From: a virus
Strand: one strand, 5' to 3'
Virus record (IMG/VR): IMGVR_UViG_3300050131_000122
Location: 1 to 31,305 of that record
DNA length: 31,305 bases
This document shows positions 1 to 8,159 of the stretch, piece by piece; the first letter of the stretch is position 1, and each line of letters begins with the position of its first letter. The notes beneath the pieces are model-generated. The model saw only the letters and a program-made list of their open reading frames with translations, made no database searches and was not told the origin of the DNA. Position numbers and translations under genes: made by a program.

Positions 1-611
1 GGTTCATTCAGGTGTCAACTGATGAGGTGTACGGGAGTATTTTGGAGGGGGCGTACGCGGAGAATTCTCCTCTGAATCCGACGAACCCCTATGCGGCATC
101 GAAAGCTGGGGCCGATTGTCTTGCGATCAGCTACGCACATACGTTTGGTCTTCACACGGTTGTGACACGCACTGAAAATAATGTCGGGCCGTTTCAGCAT
201 CCACAAAAAGTGTTTCCCACGTTTGTTCGCAAAGCCTTAGCAGGCGAGCTGCTGCCCGTGTACGGTGACGGTGGTCACGTGCGGCAGTGGCTTTGGGTGG
301 TGGATCATGTGGATGCACTTATACTTTTGCTGACTGCCGATGTAGCGCCTGGATCGGTGTATCATATTGCTGGGAACAGGGAATTGAAAAATCTAGACTT
401 GGCGAAGTGGATTCTCCGGGTGCTGCATAAACCCGAGGATCAGATTGAATTTATAGACGATCATAACATCCGTCCCGGGCATGACCGTAGATATGCACTT
501 TGTTGTGATAAACTGAAAGCGTTAGGCTGGGCACCAAAACTAGAATTAGAGCAGATGATAGAGAAAGCTGCTTTTTGGTACAGGGACAATCCTACTTGGT
601 TGAACGCATAA
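1..611 (+). CDS. dTDP-glucose 4,6-dehydratase-like protein, 5' end missing
   Basis: C-terminal two thirds of a short-chain dehydrogenase/reductase of the extended NAD-dependent sugar epimerase/dehydratase family. The frame is open from base 3 and begins FIQVSTDEVYG, the RmlB hallmark. It continues with the catalytic YxxxK (YAASK) and an RmlB-like stretch (NNVGPFQHP, VYGDGG, RQWLWVVDH). The N-terminal Rossmann GxxGxxG motif would lie left of the window. RmlB enzymes convert dTDP-glucose to dTDP-4-keto-6-deoxyglucose in the cytoplasm. An internal GTG at 12 lies inside the conserved motif and is not a credible start. Glycosyltransferase genes follow within 2 kb, which suggests a nucleotide-sugar supply role for surface or virion glycosylation. 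The exact substrate is inferred; a related epimerase is possible. Confidence 0.88.
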   Translation, partial: FIQVSTDEVYGSILEGAYAENSPLNPTNPYAASKAGADCLAISYAHTFGLHTVVTRTENNVGPFQHPQKVFPTFVRKALAGELLPVYGDGGHVRQWLWVVDHVDALILLLTADVAPGSVYHIAGNRELKNLDLAKWILRVLHKPEDQIEFIDDHNIRPGHDRRYALCCDKLKALGWAPKLELEQMIEKAAFWYRDNPTWLNA

Positions 612-623
612 AGGAGAAGAGCA

Positions 624-1016
624 ATGGCAGATAACAGTAAGCCGTCCGTGACTAGGTATCAGAAGTCCTCTTTTACGTCGCTTGCCGATCTAGCGCAGAA
701 TCCCACACAGGTTGCATTGTTACGGGCTTCTGCTGGTCATCCCGATGTTGTTTCTGGTGTGCGTCAGGAAGAAGAAGCAAAGGCTGCGCTGGAGAATCTG
801 CACAACGTCAACCGTAAAGTGGAGACTGCTGGACGCAAGGAGGGTGCATCCGCATTTACACGGGGAAGTATTGTTCGGCACAAGCCGACTGGCAGAAAAG
901 TGACGATCATTCGCGCATCTGCTGCGAAGGACGGCGGTAGTCTGTATGAAGTAGTAGACGCGAAGAATGGCAAGCGCTTTCTTGCCCGTGAAGACAACTT
1001 GAATGAGTTACGCTGA
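624..1016 (+). CDS. Hypothetical protein with SH3/KOW-like C-terminal segment
   Basis: 130 aa. AAGGAG lies 8 nt before the ATG, 12 nt after the upstream stop. The N-terminal half is polar and helical with acidic/lysine-rich heptads (about residues 45-75). The C-terminal half (about 80-130) alternates short beta strands, with GSIVRHKPTGRKVTII, LYEVVDAKNGKRF and REDNLNEL. This looks like a small SH3/KOW-type barrel of the kind found in phage proteins beginning 'V-R-H-K-x-T-G'. No catalytic motif is visible. Function unknown; the strong ribosome binding site and coding-like composition support a real gene. Confidence 0.75.
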   Translation: MADNSKPSVTRYQKSSFTSLADLAQNPTQVALLRASAGHPDVVSGVRQEEEAKAALENLHNVNRKVETAGRKEGASAFTRGSIVRHKPTGRKVTIIRASAAKDGGSLYEVVDAKNGKRFLAREDNLNELR

Positions 1017-1055
1017 AGTGTTTCTGTATCATACTTGTTGAGGAGTGTGGCTTAT

Positions 1056-1520
1056 ATGAAACCGGGAATGGGGCACAACAAAGGTGCGGCTTTTGAGCGG
1101 CAAATTGCGAAGATGATCGTGCATGCTTTCAGGGAGCATGGAATTAAGCAAAGGGAGTGCTGGCGGTCTACACTTTCTGGCGGGCATGCAATGTCCTGTG
1201 GCGATTTATACCTGTCCGACCGACTAGCCGAACTCTTTCCATGGGCAATAGAGTGTAAGTATTATCGGAAGATAGACTGGCAGAACTTCCTTTTTCCCGT
1301 AAAATACCGTAAGAAATCATGGAAAGAATGGCAGTGGATTAAACAGGCTGATGATGCCGTTGCGGCAAAGCCAGAACTTGGCTTGCACCCTTTATTGGTG
1401 CTGAAAGAAAACCGTGGGCCAATTTATGTGATGGGGTGGGATGAGCAGGGGCTGACGTTGTATCTGTTTCGAGATTTTCTTGAAAGGAGTGTGGCTGCAT
1501 GCAGAAAACTCCTACCGTAG
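1056..1520 (+). CDS. PD-(D/E)XK nuclease-fold protein, Holliday-junction-resolvase-like
   Basis: 154 aa. The frame is open from a TTG at 1035, but ATG 1056 is preferred because GAGGAG lies 10 nt before it. The protein reads MGHNKGAAFERQIAKM (conserved helix with Glu), then SGGHAMSCGDLYL (active-site Asp), then WAIECKYYRK (the (D/E)xK element, ECK). That order of E, GD and ExK matches the phage restriction-endonuclease-like or archaeal-type Holliday junction resolvase fold. It would cut branched or damaged DNA during replication or packaging. The last 22 nt overlap the next gene. The fold assignment is fairly firm; the substrate is inferred. Confidence 0.72.
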   Translation: MKPGMGHNKGAAFERQIAKMIVHAFREHGIKQRECWRSTLSGGHAMSCGDLYLSDRLAELFPWAIECKYYRKIDWQNFLFPVKYRKKSWKEWQWIKQADDAVAAKPELGLHPLLVLKENRGPIYVMGWDEQGLTLYLFRDFLERSVAACRKLLP

Positions 1521-2515
1521 CCTTCGTCCCTGCGTGGCTTGACGGTTGTGCGTTGTATCGGCTTTTCATGCCGTCACTGCATTACCCAAACTCTAGATTT
1601 ATCTTTCATCCCGTGCGCACGCCTGTCTCGGAACTGGGCGATGCGGATATAGTCGTCGTGCAGCGGCAGTGCAGTGCGGGAAACATGCAGGCTCTAAAAC
1701 AGATGAAAGATATGGGCCTGAAAGTAATTTATGACCTCGATGACGATTTGTGGTCTATACCGGGAAGTTCACCAGCGAAGGCTGTCTTTGAACCTGTAAA
1801 GAGCGGTTTTGGCATGTGCATTGAAGTGTGTGATCTCGTAACTGTATCTACTGAGCCACTTCGTACAGCTGTGCATTTAGCGGTTCCGAAGTCGCGTTCG
1901 AAGACGATTATGGTCATTCCGAATGGAATTGACTTCGACTATCTGCATAGAGCACCACTGCCGAAGCCTGAGGGTCGTGTAACTCTTGGCTGGGGAGGAT
2001 CGAATACGCACGAAGGCGATGTTGGTTTGGCGTGGCAAGTCCTGCCAAGCCTGATCGAAGAGTTGCCTATGCTGCATTTGGAGCTTATCGGTTCCGCACC
2101 GCCTAAGAAGCTAATTGGGCATCCGCGAGTCAGAACACGTGAATTCTGTCCGATAGGGGAATACTTCAGCCGCTATCCGAGTTGGGGCTGGGACATTGCG
2201 ATGGCCCCGCTTGCCGATGTACGCTTCAACCGCTCGAAAAGTTCCATAAAAATGGTTGAATCTGCTGCGATAGGTATTCCTTGTGTCGCCAGCGATGTTG
2301 GTCCCTACAGACGATTTTGCGATCTTGACAAGCGGCTTGAATGGCTCATGTGTAGAACGTCACAGCACTGGAAAGAAAAGATTAAGGCACTCGTGCTGGA
2401 CAAAGACTTGCGTGATGAACTAGCTGGTGTCATGCGCTCTGTAACGGAAGAGCATTTCGAGCAGCGCAAGTTAATGACTTTGTGGCAGCAAGCATTTCAG
2501 GAGGTGTTGGCATGA
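1499..2515 (+). CDS. GT-B fold glycosyltransferase (GT4-like)
   Basis: 338 aa, typical length for a GT-B enzyme. AAGGAG precedes the ATG, which overlaps the nuclease gene by 22 nt. The N-terminal domain has VAFVPAW, DIVVVQRQC and a DLDDDLW segment, followed by VIPNGID at the domain junction. The C-terminal domain has TLGWGGSNTHEGD and KMVESAAIGIPCVASDVGPY, the nucleotide-sugar-binding E-x-G-x-P region of GT4 enzymes. It should transfer a sugar from an NDP-sugar to an unknown acceptor in the cytoplasm. With the RmlB-like gene and the GT9-like gene downstream it forms a glycosylation group; target could be host surface polymer, virion protein or DNA. Confidence 0.82.
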   Translation: MQKTPTVAFVPAWLDGCALYRLFMPSLHYPNSRFIFHPVRTPVSELGDADIVVVQRQCSAGNMQALKQMKDMGLKVIYDLDDDLWSIPGSSPAKAVFEPVKSGFGMCIEVCDLVTVSTEPLRTAVHLAVPKSRSKTIMVIPNGIDFDYLHRAPLPKPEGRVTLGWGGSNTHEGDVGLAWQVLPSLIEELPMLHLELIGSAPPKKLIGHPRVRTREFCPIGEYFSRYPSWGWDIAMAPLADVRFNRSKSSIKMVESAAIGIPCVASDVGPYRRFCDLDKRLEWLMCRTSQHWKEKIKALVLDKDLRDELAGVMRSVTEEHFEQRKLMTLWQQAFQEVLA

Positions 2516-2724
2516 GTGATAAACACTACTGTGACAACTGTAGTAAAGAGATGGCACTGAATGGTTCCTCTGGGAGTATTTTATTTGGACGTTCCTCTGG
2601 GCGTGATGATGGATGGCTCGTGACCTACAAAATCAACAGGGAGTATCTGGGTAGAATTGATTTGTGCAATGAATGTCAGCATGAACTTTTAGAGAAGGCC
2701 GTAGCTAGCCGCGTGCTGCGATGA
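2512..2724 (+). CDS. Small zinc-ribbon protein
   Basis: 70 aa, starting MSDKHYCDNCSKEM. The ATG overlaps the upstream stop (ATGA), with AGGAGG 7 nt before it; an in-frame earlier start at 2482 has no such site. Two CxxC knuckles (CDNC near residue 7 and CNEC near residue 53) would bind one zinc. The middle is glycine/serine rich. It overlaps the next gene by 4 nt, so the three genes are probably translationally coupled. No specific function can be assigned. Confidence 0.7.
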   Translation: MSDKHYCDNCSKEMALNGSSGSILFGRSSGRDDGWLVTYKINREYLGRIDLCNECQHELLEKAVASRVLR

Positions 2725-2975
2725 AACTTTTATTGTGGATAATATTTGGTGTGCCCATAAGTGCAGGGCTTTATGTTGGGTATGTCTATTTAGAGGCCTG
2801 GTTCGAGACGAAAGCCCTGCCGCGCAGCGAAGTGTTCGTTTGTGACAAGCACGGGCCGATGCAGAGAGAATCGACAATCTCGTTCATGGACCTACCTTAT
2901 TGTAGCATCTGCTTCCATGAACGAATGAAGTCGGCAGAATCTATGCTAGGAAATGGGCAAAGAATTGAAAGATAA
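2721..2975 (+). CDS. Membrane-anchored small zinc-binding protein
   Basis: 84 aa with an N-terminal hydrophobic helix (about residues 2-26, LLLWIIFGVPISAGLYVGYVY) and a soluble tail carrying CDKHG and CSICFHE, a Cys/His set able to hold zinc. The start overlaps the previous stop (ATGA). It lacks a lipobox or an obvious signal peptidase site, so a single-pass anchor is likelier than secretion. Sandwiched between a zinc-ribbon gene and a glycosyltransferase gene. Role unknown. Confidence 0.65.
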   Translation: MKLLLWIIFGVPISAGLYVGYVYLEAWFETKALPRSEVFVCDKHGPMQRESTISFMDLPYCSICFHERMKSAESMLGNGQRIER

Positions 2976-3771
2976 CTCTATCGAGCGCCATACGGAGCAC
3001 CACTTTTACTCGATGCCTGATACATGCGAGATGTTTCTCGCGGCTGTGTGTGCGTTGCAGGATTATTATTTGTGGCTTGACAAGCGTGGCATCGACCCAA
3101 TCGTGACCGTGCATTCTAAGGTGGGCGGGGAGTTAGACTTTCTCATTCCCGCAATCGAGAAAGATGGGCATGCGCGTGTAGAAAAGATCGTGTACGACAC
3201 GTCAGGCATGACACTGGACGGATTCGATCAGGTGGTAAAGTTTGATCCCGAGCTTGCCTATAAGCTGTCACTGACGACTGAGAAGCATGTGACACAGATT
3301 TTCGGTATCATGGTCGGCTCCGATCCTGTGAAAGTCGTACCCGATATATCTAGCGTAGTCGGAAACATCAAACCAGATTGCGATATTATGCTACTGCCGT
3401 TTTCTGGTAGTGACAGGGTGGATGAATTTCTGTGTAACAATCGGCCGGAATTAAATGTGCAAATTGAACCATCCGTTGTCTGGGCCGATTCTTCCTGGCG
3501 TGTTGCTTTGCGGGGCAAACTACTTGTCGGTGTGCGTTCAGGACTGACTTATCTTGCGGCGGCGGCGGGTCTTGCGGTCGTAGAAATTTACCCAACAGAC
3601 TGTCATCGTAATTGGATGTCGAAATGGTCGTCAATGAACTATCAGATGATCTATGGCAACCCGGGTGACGTGCAGCCGGATTTAGTGTATCGTGCAATTG
3701 AAGCGATGTGGAAGCGTATCGAGCAGCGCGAACGTGCAATGGCTGTTCCTATGAAGGTTGGTGAGTTATGA
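2953..3771 (+). CDS. GT9/heptosyltransferase-like glycosyltransferase
   Basis: 272 aa, shorter than cellular heptosyltransferases (about 320-350). The C-terminal half carries the GT9 signature region VGVRSGLTYLAAAAGLAVVEIYP, where heptosyltransferases read 'D-[ST]-G-x-x-H-x-A-A-A-x-G'; the usual His is replaced here by Tyr. The N-terminal domain is less typical (VTVHSKVGGELDFLIPAIEK). The start ATG overlaps the previous gene by 23 nt with only a weak TAGGAA site, so a start at the next Met (residue 21) is possible. The family is reasonable on motif, but catalytic competence is uncertain because of the altered residue. Confidence 0.62.
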   Translation: MGKELKDNSIERHTEHHFYSMPDTCEMFLAAVCALQDYYLWLDKRGIDPIVTVHSKVGGELDFLIPAIEKDGHARVEKIVYDTSGMTLDGFDQVVKFDPELAYKLSLTTEKHVTQIFGIMVGSDPVKVVPDISSVVGNIKPDCDIMLLPFSGSDRVDEFLCNNRPELNVQIEPSVVWADSSWRVALRGKLLVGVRSGLTYLAAAAGLAVVEIYPTDCHRNWMSKWSSMNYQMIYGNPGDVQPDLVYRAIEAMWKRIEQRERAMAVPMKVGEL

Positions 3772-3953
3772 CGGTGGCCGAGCTTATTGGACTGTTGAGA
3801 ACAATGCCGCAAGAAGTACCTGTTGAAATTGGTGTCAGTGACCAACCTAGCGGTGCGTGGAATACTAGCATTGAAAAAGTTGAGTTCTGCTTGCCGCACA
3901 GGCTTGTATTTGAGAATGACGAGGGCGCTGTTCTGATTTTTACGAGTGATTAA
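3768..3953 (+). CDS. Small hypothetical protein, MTVAELI type
   Basis: 61 aa, ATGA overlap with the glycosyltransferase gene. It begins MTVAELIGLLRTMPQEVPVEIGVSD and ends in a short beta strand (AVLIFTSD). Many phages encode 60-90 aa proteins with this 'MTVxELIxxLxxMPxD' start; their function is not established. One helix followed by two or three strands is predicted by eye. A real gene is supported by coupling and by this recognisable start. Confidence 0.65.
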   Translation: MTVAELIGLLRTMPQEVPVEIGVSDQPSGAWNTSIEKVEFCLPHRLVFENDEGAVLIFTSD

Positions 3954-3955
3954 TT

Positions 3956-4372
3956 ATGCCGATTAACGATCTGCAAGCGTTTTCAAGTCAAGGCGGACGT
4001 GAAACACGCCGCATAAACAGCGATGGTTCTGTCACCGTGGTTTGCAAGGTATGTGGGAAGCCGATTTATCGTGGTCTGTATCAGGGATTCTCGACCGCGA
4101 AATGCTCCGACTGTGCGGGCACGCCAACCGATGATGTCATCACCGGCGCAACGATACTGCCAGACGGGCGGGTAATCTATCAGCCGAAGGCCTACACAGA
4201 CTCGTTGCTGTATCCTGAAGCTCCCGAAGTTGAAAAAGTCGGACTTGCACGGGCTGTATTTCGGGCGCTAGGATTCGGCCGACCGAAGGAGCCGAAGCCC
4301 GATCAAGTTGAGAGCATGAAAGTAGCGCGTGAAAAGCGTCGCAAGCCCATCTTTGGTCCGGAGGACGAGTAA
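3956..4372 (+). CDS. Zinc-ribbon hypothetical protein
   Basis: 138 aa. A four-cysteine ribbon sits at about residues 25-48 (CKVCGK, then CSDCAG). It is followed by a basic, proline-rich tail (RPKEPKPD, KREKRRKPIF-like composition). The start is 2 nt after the upstream stop with no good Shine-Dalgarno, so it is probably read by coupling. The stop overlaps the next start (TAATG). It could bind nucleic acid, judging by basic charge and ribbon; this is inference only. Confidence 0.68.
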   Translation: MPINDLQAFSSQGGRETRRINSDGSVTVVCKVCGKPIYRGLYQGFSTAKCSDCAGTPTDDVITGATILPDGRVIYQPKAYTDSLLYPEAPEVEKVGLARAVFRALGFGRPKEPKPDQVESMKVAREKRRKPIFGPEDE

Positions 4373-4677
4373 TGAGCGCGAATGGTGAGTCTCGTGAGCA
4401 GCAACAACAAATTAAATGTTTTAATACCGACTGTGGGAAAGAATTTGTCGTGATGCTGCCGCACGCTGAGGTGATTAACAGCATGAGTGTGTCACTCGTG
4501 ATTTGGACGCATCCTGATGTGCAGTCCTGCCCGCATTGCGGTGTGCCCTATCAAATGTCGGTCAAAAAGATTCAAGGTGTCGAAGTAGCTTGGGGTCCAG
4601 TCAGGACCCGCAACACCGGAGGCATTTTCGTGCCACCCCCAGGTATGAAAATTCCGGAGTTCAATAAGCCACAATGA
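4372..4677 (+). CDS. Zinc-ribbon hypothetical protein
   Basis: 101 aa, starting in the TAATG overlap. [12 protein letters not shown] (C-x4-C) and CPHCGVPY (CxxC) form a classic zinc ribbon separated by about 36 residues, followed by a proline/glycine-rich tail ([13 protein letters not shown]). The stop overlaps the next start by 4 nt. No enzyme motif. It is one of more than ten short Cys-knuckle proteins in this window. Confidence 0.68.
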   Translation: MSANGESREQQQQIKCFNTDCGKEFVVMLPHAEVINSMSVSLVIWTHPDVQSCPHCGVPYQMSVKKIQGVEVAWGPVRTRNTGGIFVPPPGMKIPEFNKPQ

Positions 4678-5213
4678 TAGGGAGATTTAGTTTCGCCGTT
4701 AAGAATCTGCGTGCAGGGGACTGCTTTGGCAGACTTACTATCATACGTGTTGCTGAGAAAGGTAAAGGCCGTAGATTTGTGTGTAAGTGTAATTGCGGGA
4801 ATATAAAAACTGTCTATGGTTGGTGCTTGATTAAAGGCTCTACGAGGAGTTGTGGATGTTATCAAAAGAAAGTTGCCGCGAGATGTATAGTGGCTTTGAA
4901 TGTTGCGAGAACTAAACATGGTCTATGCGGAACAGCAGAGCACATAATTTGGAATGGTATGAGGCAGAGATGCGGTGATCCAAATTGTGCAATTTATAAA
5001 TATTACGGGGGACGTGGAATTAAAGTTTGCATTCGTTGGCAAGACTTTAGTAACTTCCTTGCCGATATGGGACCTAGGCCCAAGGGAAAATACAAGAGTG
5101 GCATATCTCGGTGGACTATAGAACGGGTGGATAATAACGGTAATTATGAGCCAGGCAACTGTAAGTGGGCAACGATGAGCGAGCAGGCGTACAACAGAAG
5201 GCCCAAACAATGA
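4674..5213 (+). CDS. HNH-type phage endonuclease-like protein
   Basis: 179 aa. N-terminal part: [19 protein letters not shown], then CKCNCGN and SCGC, a four-cysteine module. C-terminal part: [48 protein letters not shown]. The last string (I-[DE]-R-[IV][11 protein letters not shown][RK]-W-A-T) marks a family widespread in phages, usually annotated as HNH or homing-type endonuclease. The codons look more AT-rich than those of neighbours, which suits a mobile free-standing gene, though base composition was judged by eye. ATGA overlap at the start. Nicking or cutting activity is inferred from the family. Confidence 0.72.
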   Translation: MIGRFSFAVKNLRAGDCFGRLTIIRVAEKGKGRRFVCKCNCGNIKTVYGWCLIKGSTRSCGCYQKKVAARCIVALNVARTKHGLCGTAEHIIWNGMRQRCGDPNCAIYKYYGGRGIKVCIRWQDFSNFLADMGPRPKGKYKSGISRWTIERVDNNGNYEPGNCKWATMSEQAYNRRPKQ

Positions 5214-5410
5214 CAACGGAAGAGATGCGTATTCTTCTTGAAAAGGTAGGGCCGTGTTTGGATGACGGGAACACAGCACCGCTTGAAAATCTTTTGTTTG
5301 GCATCATTGAATGGATTGAGAAAAATGGGCATGGCAAACGTGAGCAAAGACCACAAGGAACGAAGCTAGTCGGTGAGAGTTTCGTTTTCAGTTCAGATTG
5401 GACAAAGTGA
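5210..5410 (+). CDS. Hypothetical small acidic/helical protein
   Basis: 66 aa from ATG 5210, which overlaps the previous stop (ATGA); a longer frame from 5165 would run far into the HNH-like gene. Sequence [20 protein letters not shown] is helical; the tail ([16 protein letters not shown]) is polar. No recognised domain. Coupled to both neighbours by overlapping start and stop codons. Confidence 0.55.
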   Translation: MTTEEMRILLEKVGPCLDDGNTAPLENLLFGIIEWIEKNGHGKREQRPQGTKLVGESFVFSSDWTK

Positions 5411-5607
5411 TGGCAACCAAAACCTATCCAAACTGTCCTGATTGTAGAAAGCGGGTTGTGTGCCCAAAATGTAATGAAACTGCCACATACCAAACTCCTG
5501 ATAAGACCTTTTGGGATAGCAACGCGCACAGTTGGCGATGTGTTTGTTTTGGAACGCCAGAAGAAGGTTTGTGGAGAAGAGAACCTATAGGTGGCGATGA
5601 AGCATAA
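5410..5607 (+). CDS. Small zinc-ribbon protein with CPDC and CPKC knuckles
   Basis: 65 aa starting in a TGATG overlap. CPDC and CPKC lie 7 residues apart near the N-terminus, followed by CVC near residue 46, enough for one zinc site. It ends just before the co-chaperonin gene. A TTG 12 nt upstream is in frame, but ATG in the overlap fits the local pattern better. Function unknown. Confidence 0.62.
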   Translation: MATKTYPNCPDCRKRVVCPKCNETATYQTPDKTFWDSNAHSWRCVCFGTPEEGLWRREPIGGDEA

Positions 5608-5618
5608 GGGGAGACAAG

Positions 5619-6227
5619 ATGGCAAGCATAGGCTCACGCCTTGGTAGTGGTATTGTGGTAAGTGGGGATGCACGCGCCGTTGAGGCGAAGTCAAAAAGAG
5701 AAATGACCGATCTAGTGGAGCGCATGTATGCGGACACCGAGCGCTGGCTGCAGCCCTTGAAACCGTTCATTCTTGTCAGAACGCTGCCACGCTCGACTGT
5801 TACAGCAGGCGGTGTTCTGATGCCAGAGAAGCAGAACAAGCCGAACATCGAAGCGGTCGTGCTTGCCGTGTATAAGCCGTATTGGGAAAAAGTAGACAAG
5901 GTTTCCGAAGACGGCAAGCGCTTCGACATTTCGGTCTTCAACGAGTGTGACATCAAAGTTGGCGATCATATCGTTATGCCACATCATGTCGGGCTGCCTG
6001 ATAGTTTTCTCGACGAGCGTGAGTACCGGCTTATCAAAGAAGATGATGCGGTTGCCGTGCTGCACTATCGGGAAAAAGGTTGGTTGAAAGAACAGCTGAT
6101 GCAACTAGTGTCTCAACTGGAAGCCGGACTGGGCGATAGCAGATATGGACTTATTGCCGAAATGATACAAGAAAAGTTTGACCTCGTGCCAAAAGTAATC
6201 TACAGCCGTACGACCTCAGGCCGCTAA
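5619..6227 (+). CDS. GroES/Cpn10-like co-chaperonin
   Basis: 202 aa, GGGGAGA 8 nt before the ATG. Residues about 45-145 follow the Cpn10 barrel: LQPLKPFILVRTLPRSTVTAGGVLMPE (the mobile-loop region), then IEAVVLAVYKPYW, then VGDHIVMPHHVG and EYRLIKEDDAVAVLH. GroES is about 97 aa; this protein adds about 40 residues at the N-terminus and 50 at the C-terminus. Phage GroES analogues such as T4 gp31 cap GroEL for folding of the capsid protein. Its position directly before the terminase agrees with a role in head assembly. Fold likely; interaction with host GroEL inferred. Confidence 0.78.
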   Translation: MASIGSRLGSGIVVSGDARAVEAKSKREMTDLVERMYADTERWLQPLKPFILVRTLPRSTVTAGGVLMPEKQNKPNIEAVVLAVYKPYWEKVDKVSEDGKRFDISVFNECDIKVGDHIVMPHHVGLPDSFLDEREYRLIKEDDAVAVLHYREKGWLKEQLMQLVSQLEAGLGDSRYGLIAEMIQEKFDLVPKVIYSRTTSGR

Positions 6228-6230
6228 CCT

Positions 6231-8078
6231 GTGGCCACGCAGCCGCCCATTTCGACAACTATTCCGGGATTTGGTTTTAGTTGGGTCAACACGCTAAAAA
6301 CCCGCACAGGCCCCGATCCAGCAATCGTTAAAGACCAGCTTGAATCCCTACAGATGATGCTGCGCGTCCTCGGCCAAGAGGAGTTCTGCAAGTATTTTTT
6401 CTGGATTCTCATTAAGAAAGAACCTGGTAAAGACCAAGTTCCGCTCCCCGAAGGCTTCTGGAACCGCCGTCTCGTTCCGTTTATGCTGAACGATGTGCAG
6501 CGTGACATGGTGAACCGGGAGAAGAAGCGTAATATCTGCCTCAAGTACAGACAAGGTGGGTACACAACAGACAAGATTATTCGCAGGCTTTATCTTCCCG
6601 CGATTACAGAACCTGGTTCAGGTTGCCTGCTTATCTCACAGAATCATTTTTACGCAGCACAGCACTTTGCAATCCTGAAGCGCACGCATCGCTATTTCGG
6701 GACGCCGAATCCTTATGACTGGGATGCAAGCGTAGTGACCCGTGAGTATCATGCGAACTTGCTGCACACAGTAGCGAGCAACCGCCGAGAGTTGGTCTTC
6801 GATCAGCTTGACTCGAAAATCTTGGTGGATTCAGCAGAGCAGGATGAGGTTGGACAAGGGCTCACATTGAATCATTTGGTCTGCACCGAGTATGCCCGCT
6901 GGCCTGGAAATCCCGAGGAAACTCTGGCAAACGCCAAGGAAGCGATTCCCGACGATGGAACGCTTGATATTGAATCGACTGCGAACGGTGCAGGCGGCAC
7001 TTTTTATGAAGAATGCATACGGGCCCGCGATCCACAGAATAAAACTTCCGAGTTCATGTATTTTTTCCATCCTTGGTGGTGGCACAAAGAGTACAGCGCC
7101 GAGCATGTTCGCAACAAACTCTACCGCATGAGTGATTTGGATGTAGATTTCGAGCAGGACCCACTGACGGCAGAAGAAAAAACTCTTAAGGACCGGGTGC
7201 ATCTTACTCTGGGGCAAGTCGGCTTTCGGCGCATCAAGAAGATTTCACTGCGTTACAACTTCGACGAGAAATACCCTGAGGATGATATTTCAGCGTTTCT
7301 TGTATCTGGTAGATCGTACTTTGACCGTGATATTCTGCGTTATCGGTATGTTGAGCTGCAAGGTTACGAACCTATCGTGACGAAGCGCGACGGGCAGATA
7401 AAAATATTCAAACGCCGTGTCAAGGGGAAGAAATATGTAATCGGTGCGGATACTGCTACGGGCAGGCAAGTTGCAACTGATGATCCTGATTATTCTGCCG
7501 CTGTTGTGCTCGACGAAGAAACAGGTGAAGAAGTCGCAGCGATTCGTGGGCGTATGCCACCCGAGGATTTTGCAGACGACTTGATAGAAATGGGTGTGCA
7601 GTACAACATGGCGATGATTGCCGTAGAGCGAGGCACGGGTGGTGATGGCGGCGTTGTGCTCTATCGTTTGGAAGAACAGCGCTACTGGAATATTTACAAG
7701 CACAAAGACAAGTTCCGTGCCCGTTCTGTTGGTATGAATCAAAAGAAAGACCAGGAGGTTCCGGGTCTTCCGATGACGACTAAAACCCGGCCTGTTTCGC
7801 TCGGTCTATTGCGTGCATTTGTCGAAGAGTACCCCGAGCGTTTTTATGACTTTACCTTTATCGAAGAAGCCATGAGGTTTACGAGGCGTCTTAAGGATGG
7901 AAAACCTCAGGGTGGCGGGGATGACGACAATTCAAAAGATGACACAGTAATGTGCCGCGCAGTCGCATTTTTTGCGAGACACGCGAATCTCGGGAACCTC
8001 GATCCAGAGATGCTTTCAGAGTATTCTTCTTATGACAGGCAAGAGGGCGAAAACGAAGCTCCCGGCGAAGCAAATTAA
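6231..8078 (+). CDS. terL: Terminase large subunit (TerL)
   Basis: 615 aa. The ATP-powered DNA packaging motor and headful/cos nuclease. ATPase domain: a deviant P-loop KYRQGGYT at about 105-112 and a Walker B with catalytic Glu in LVCTEYARW (E220), followed by DIESTANGAGGTFYEE. Nuclease domain, RNase H-like: D407 in GADTATG, E466 in VERGTGG, and the late acidic cluster DDDNSKDD around 564-571. The start is GTG, 3 nt after the upstream stop and without a strong Shine-Dalgarno, so coupling with the co-chaperonin gene is likely. No small terminase gene was recognised in the window. Confidence 0.95.
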   Translation: MATQPPISTTIPGFGFSWVNTLKTRTGPDPAIVKDQLESLQMMLRVLGQEEFCKYFFWILIKKEPGKDQVPLPEGFWNRRLVPFMLNDVQRDMVNREKKRNICLKYRQGGYTTDKIIRRLYLPAITEPGSGCLLISQNHFYAAQHFAILKRTHRYFGTPNPYDWDASVVTREYHANLLHTVASNRRELVFDQLDSKILVDSAEQDEVGQGLTLNHLVCTEYARWPGNPEETLANAKEAIPDDGTLDIESTANGAGGTFYEECIRARDPQNKTSEFMYFFHPWWWHKEYSAEHVRNKLYRMSDLDVDFEQDPLTAEEKTLKDRVHLTLGQVGFRRIKKISLRYNFDEKYPEDDISAFLVSGRSYFDRDILRYRYVELQGYEPIVTKRDGQIKIFKRRVKGKKYVIGADTATGRQVATDDPDYSAAVVLDEETGEEVAAIRGRMPPEDFADDLIEMGVQYNMAMIAVERGTGGDGGVVLYRLEEQRYWNIYKHKDKFRARSVGMNQKKDQEVPGLPMTTKTRPVSLGLLRAFVEEYPERFYDFTFIEEAMRFTRRLKDGKPQGGGDDDNSKDDTVMCRAVAFFARHANLGNLDPEMLSEYSSYDRQEGENEAPGEAN

Positions 8079-8124
8079 CCAGTTCCCCATACCTAACCTA
8101 CTCAAACTAAAGCACCTAACCTGA

Positions 8125-8153
8125 CCCTTAATATTGTACGAATATTGAATCTT
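8125..8153 (+). promoter_or_regulatory. Operator copy with weak promoter-like flanks, upstream of the structured RNA
   Basis: TAATATTGTACGAATATTG at 8129-8147 matches the 19-bp inverted repeat found in four promoters of this window. Here the -35 (CCCTTA) and -10 (AATCTT) are poor, so it may be a weak promoter for the RNA that starts about 8160, or only a repressor site. Confidence 0.5.
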
Positions 8154-8159
8154 TACCTA

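Noticed and set aside
5116-5694. 192-codon - strand frame over the small zinc-ribbon genes
   Set aside because: Low-complexity Ser/Pro/Phe composition, no ribosome site, and it opposes well-coupled + strand genes.
8091-8122. ACCTAACCT direct repeats as an attachment site or origin
   Set aside because: Only two short copies, 23 nt apart, with no integrase or replication gene nearby.
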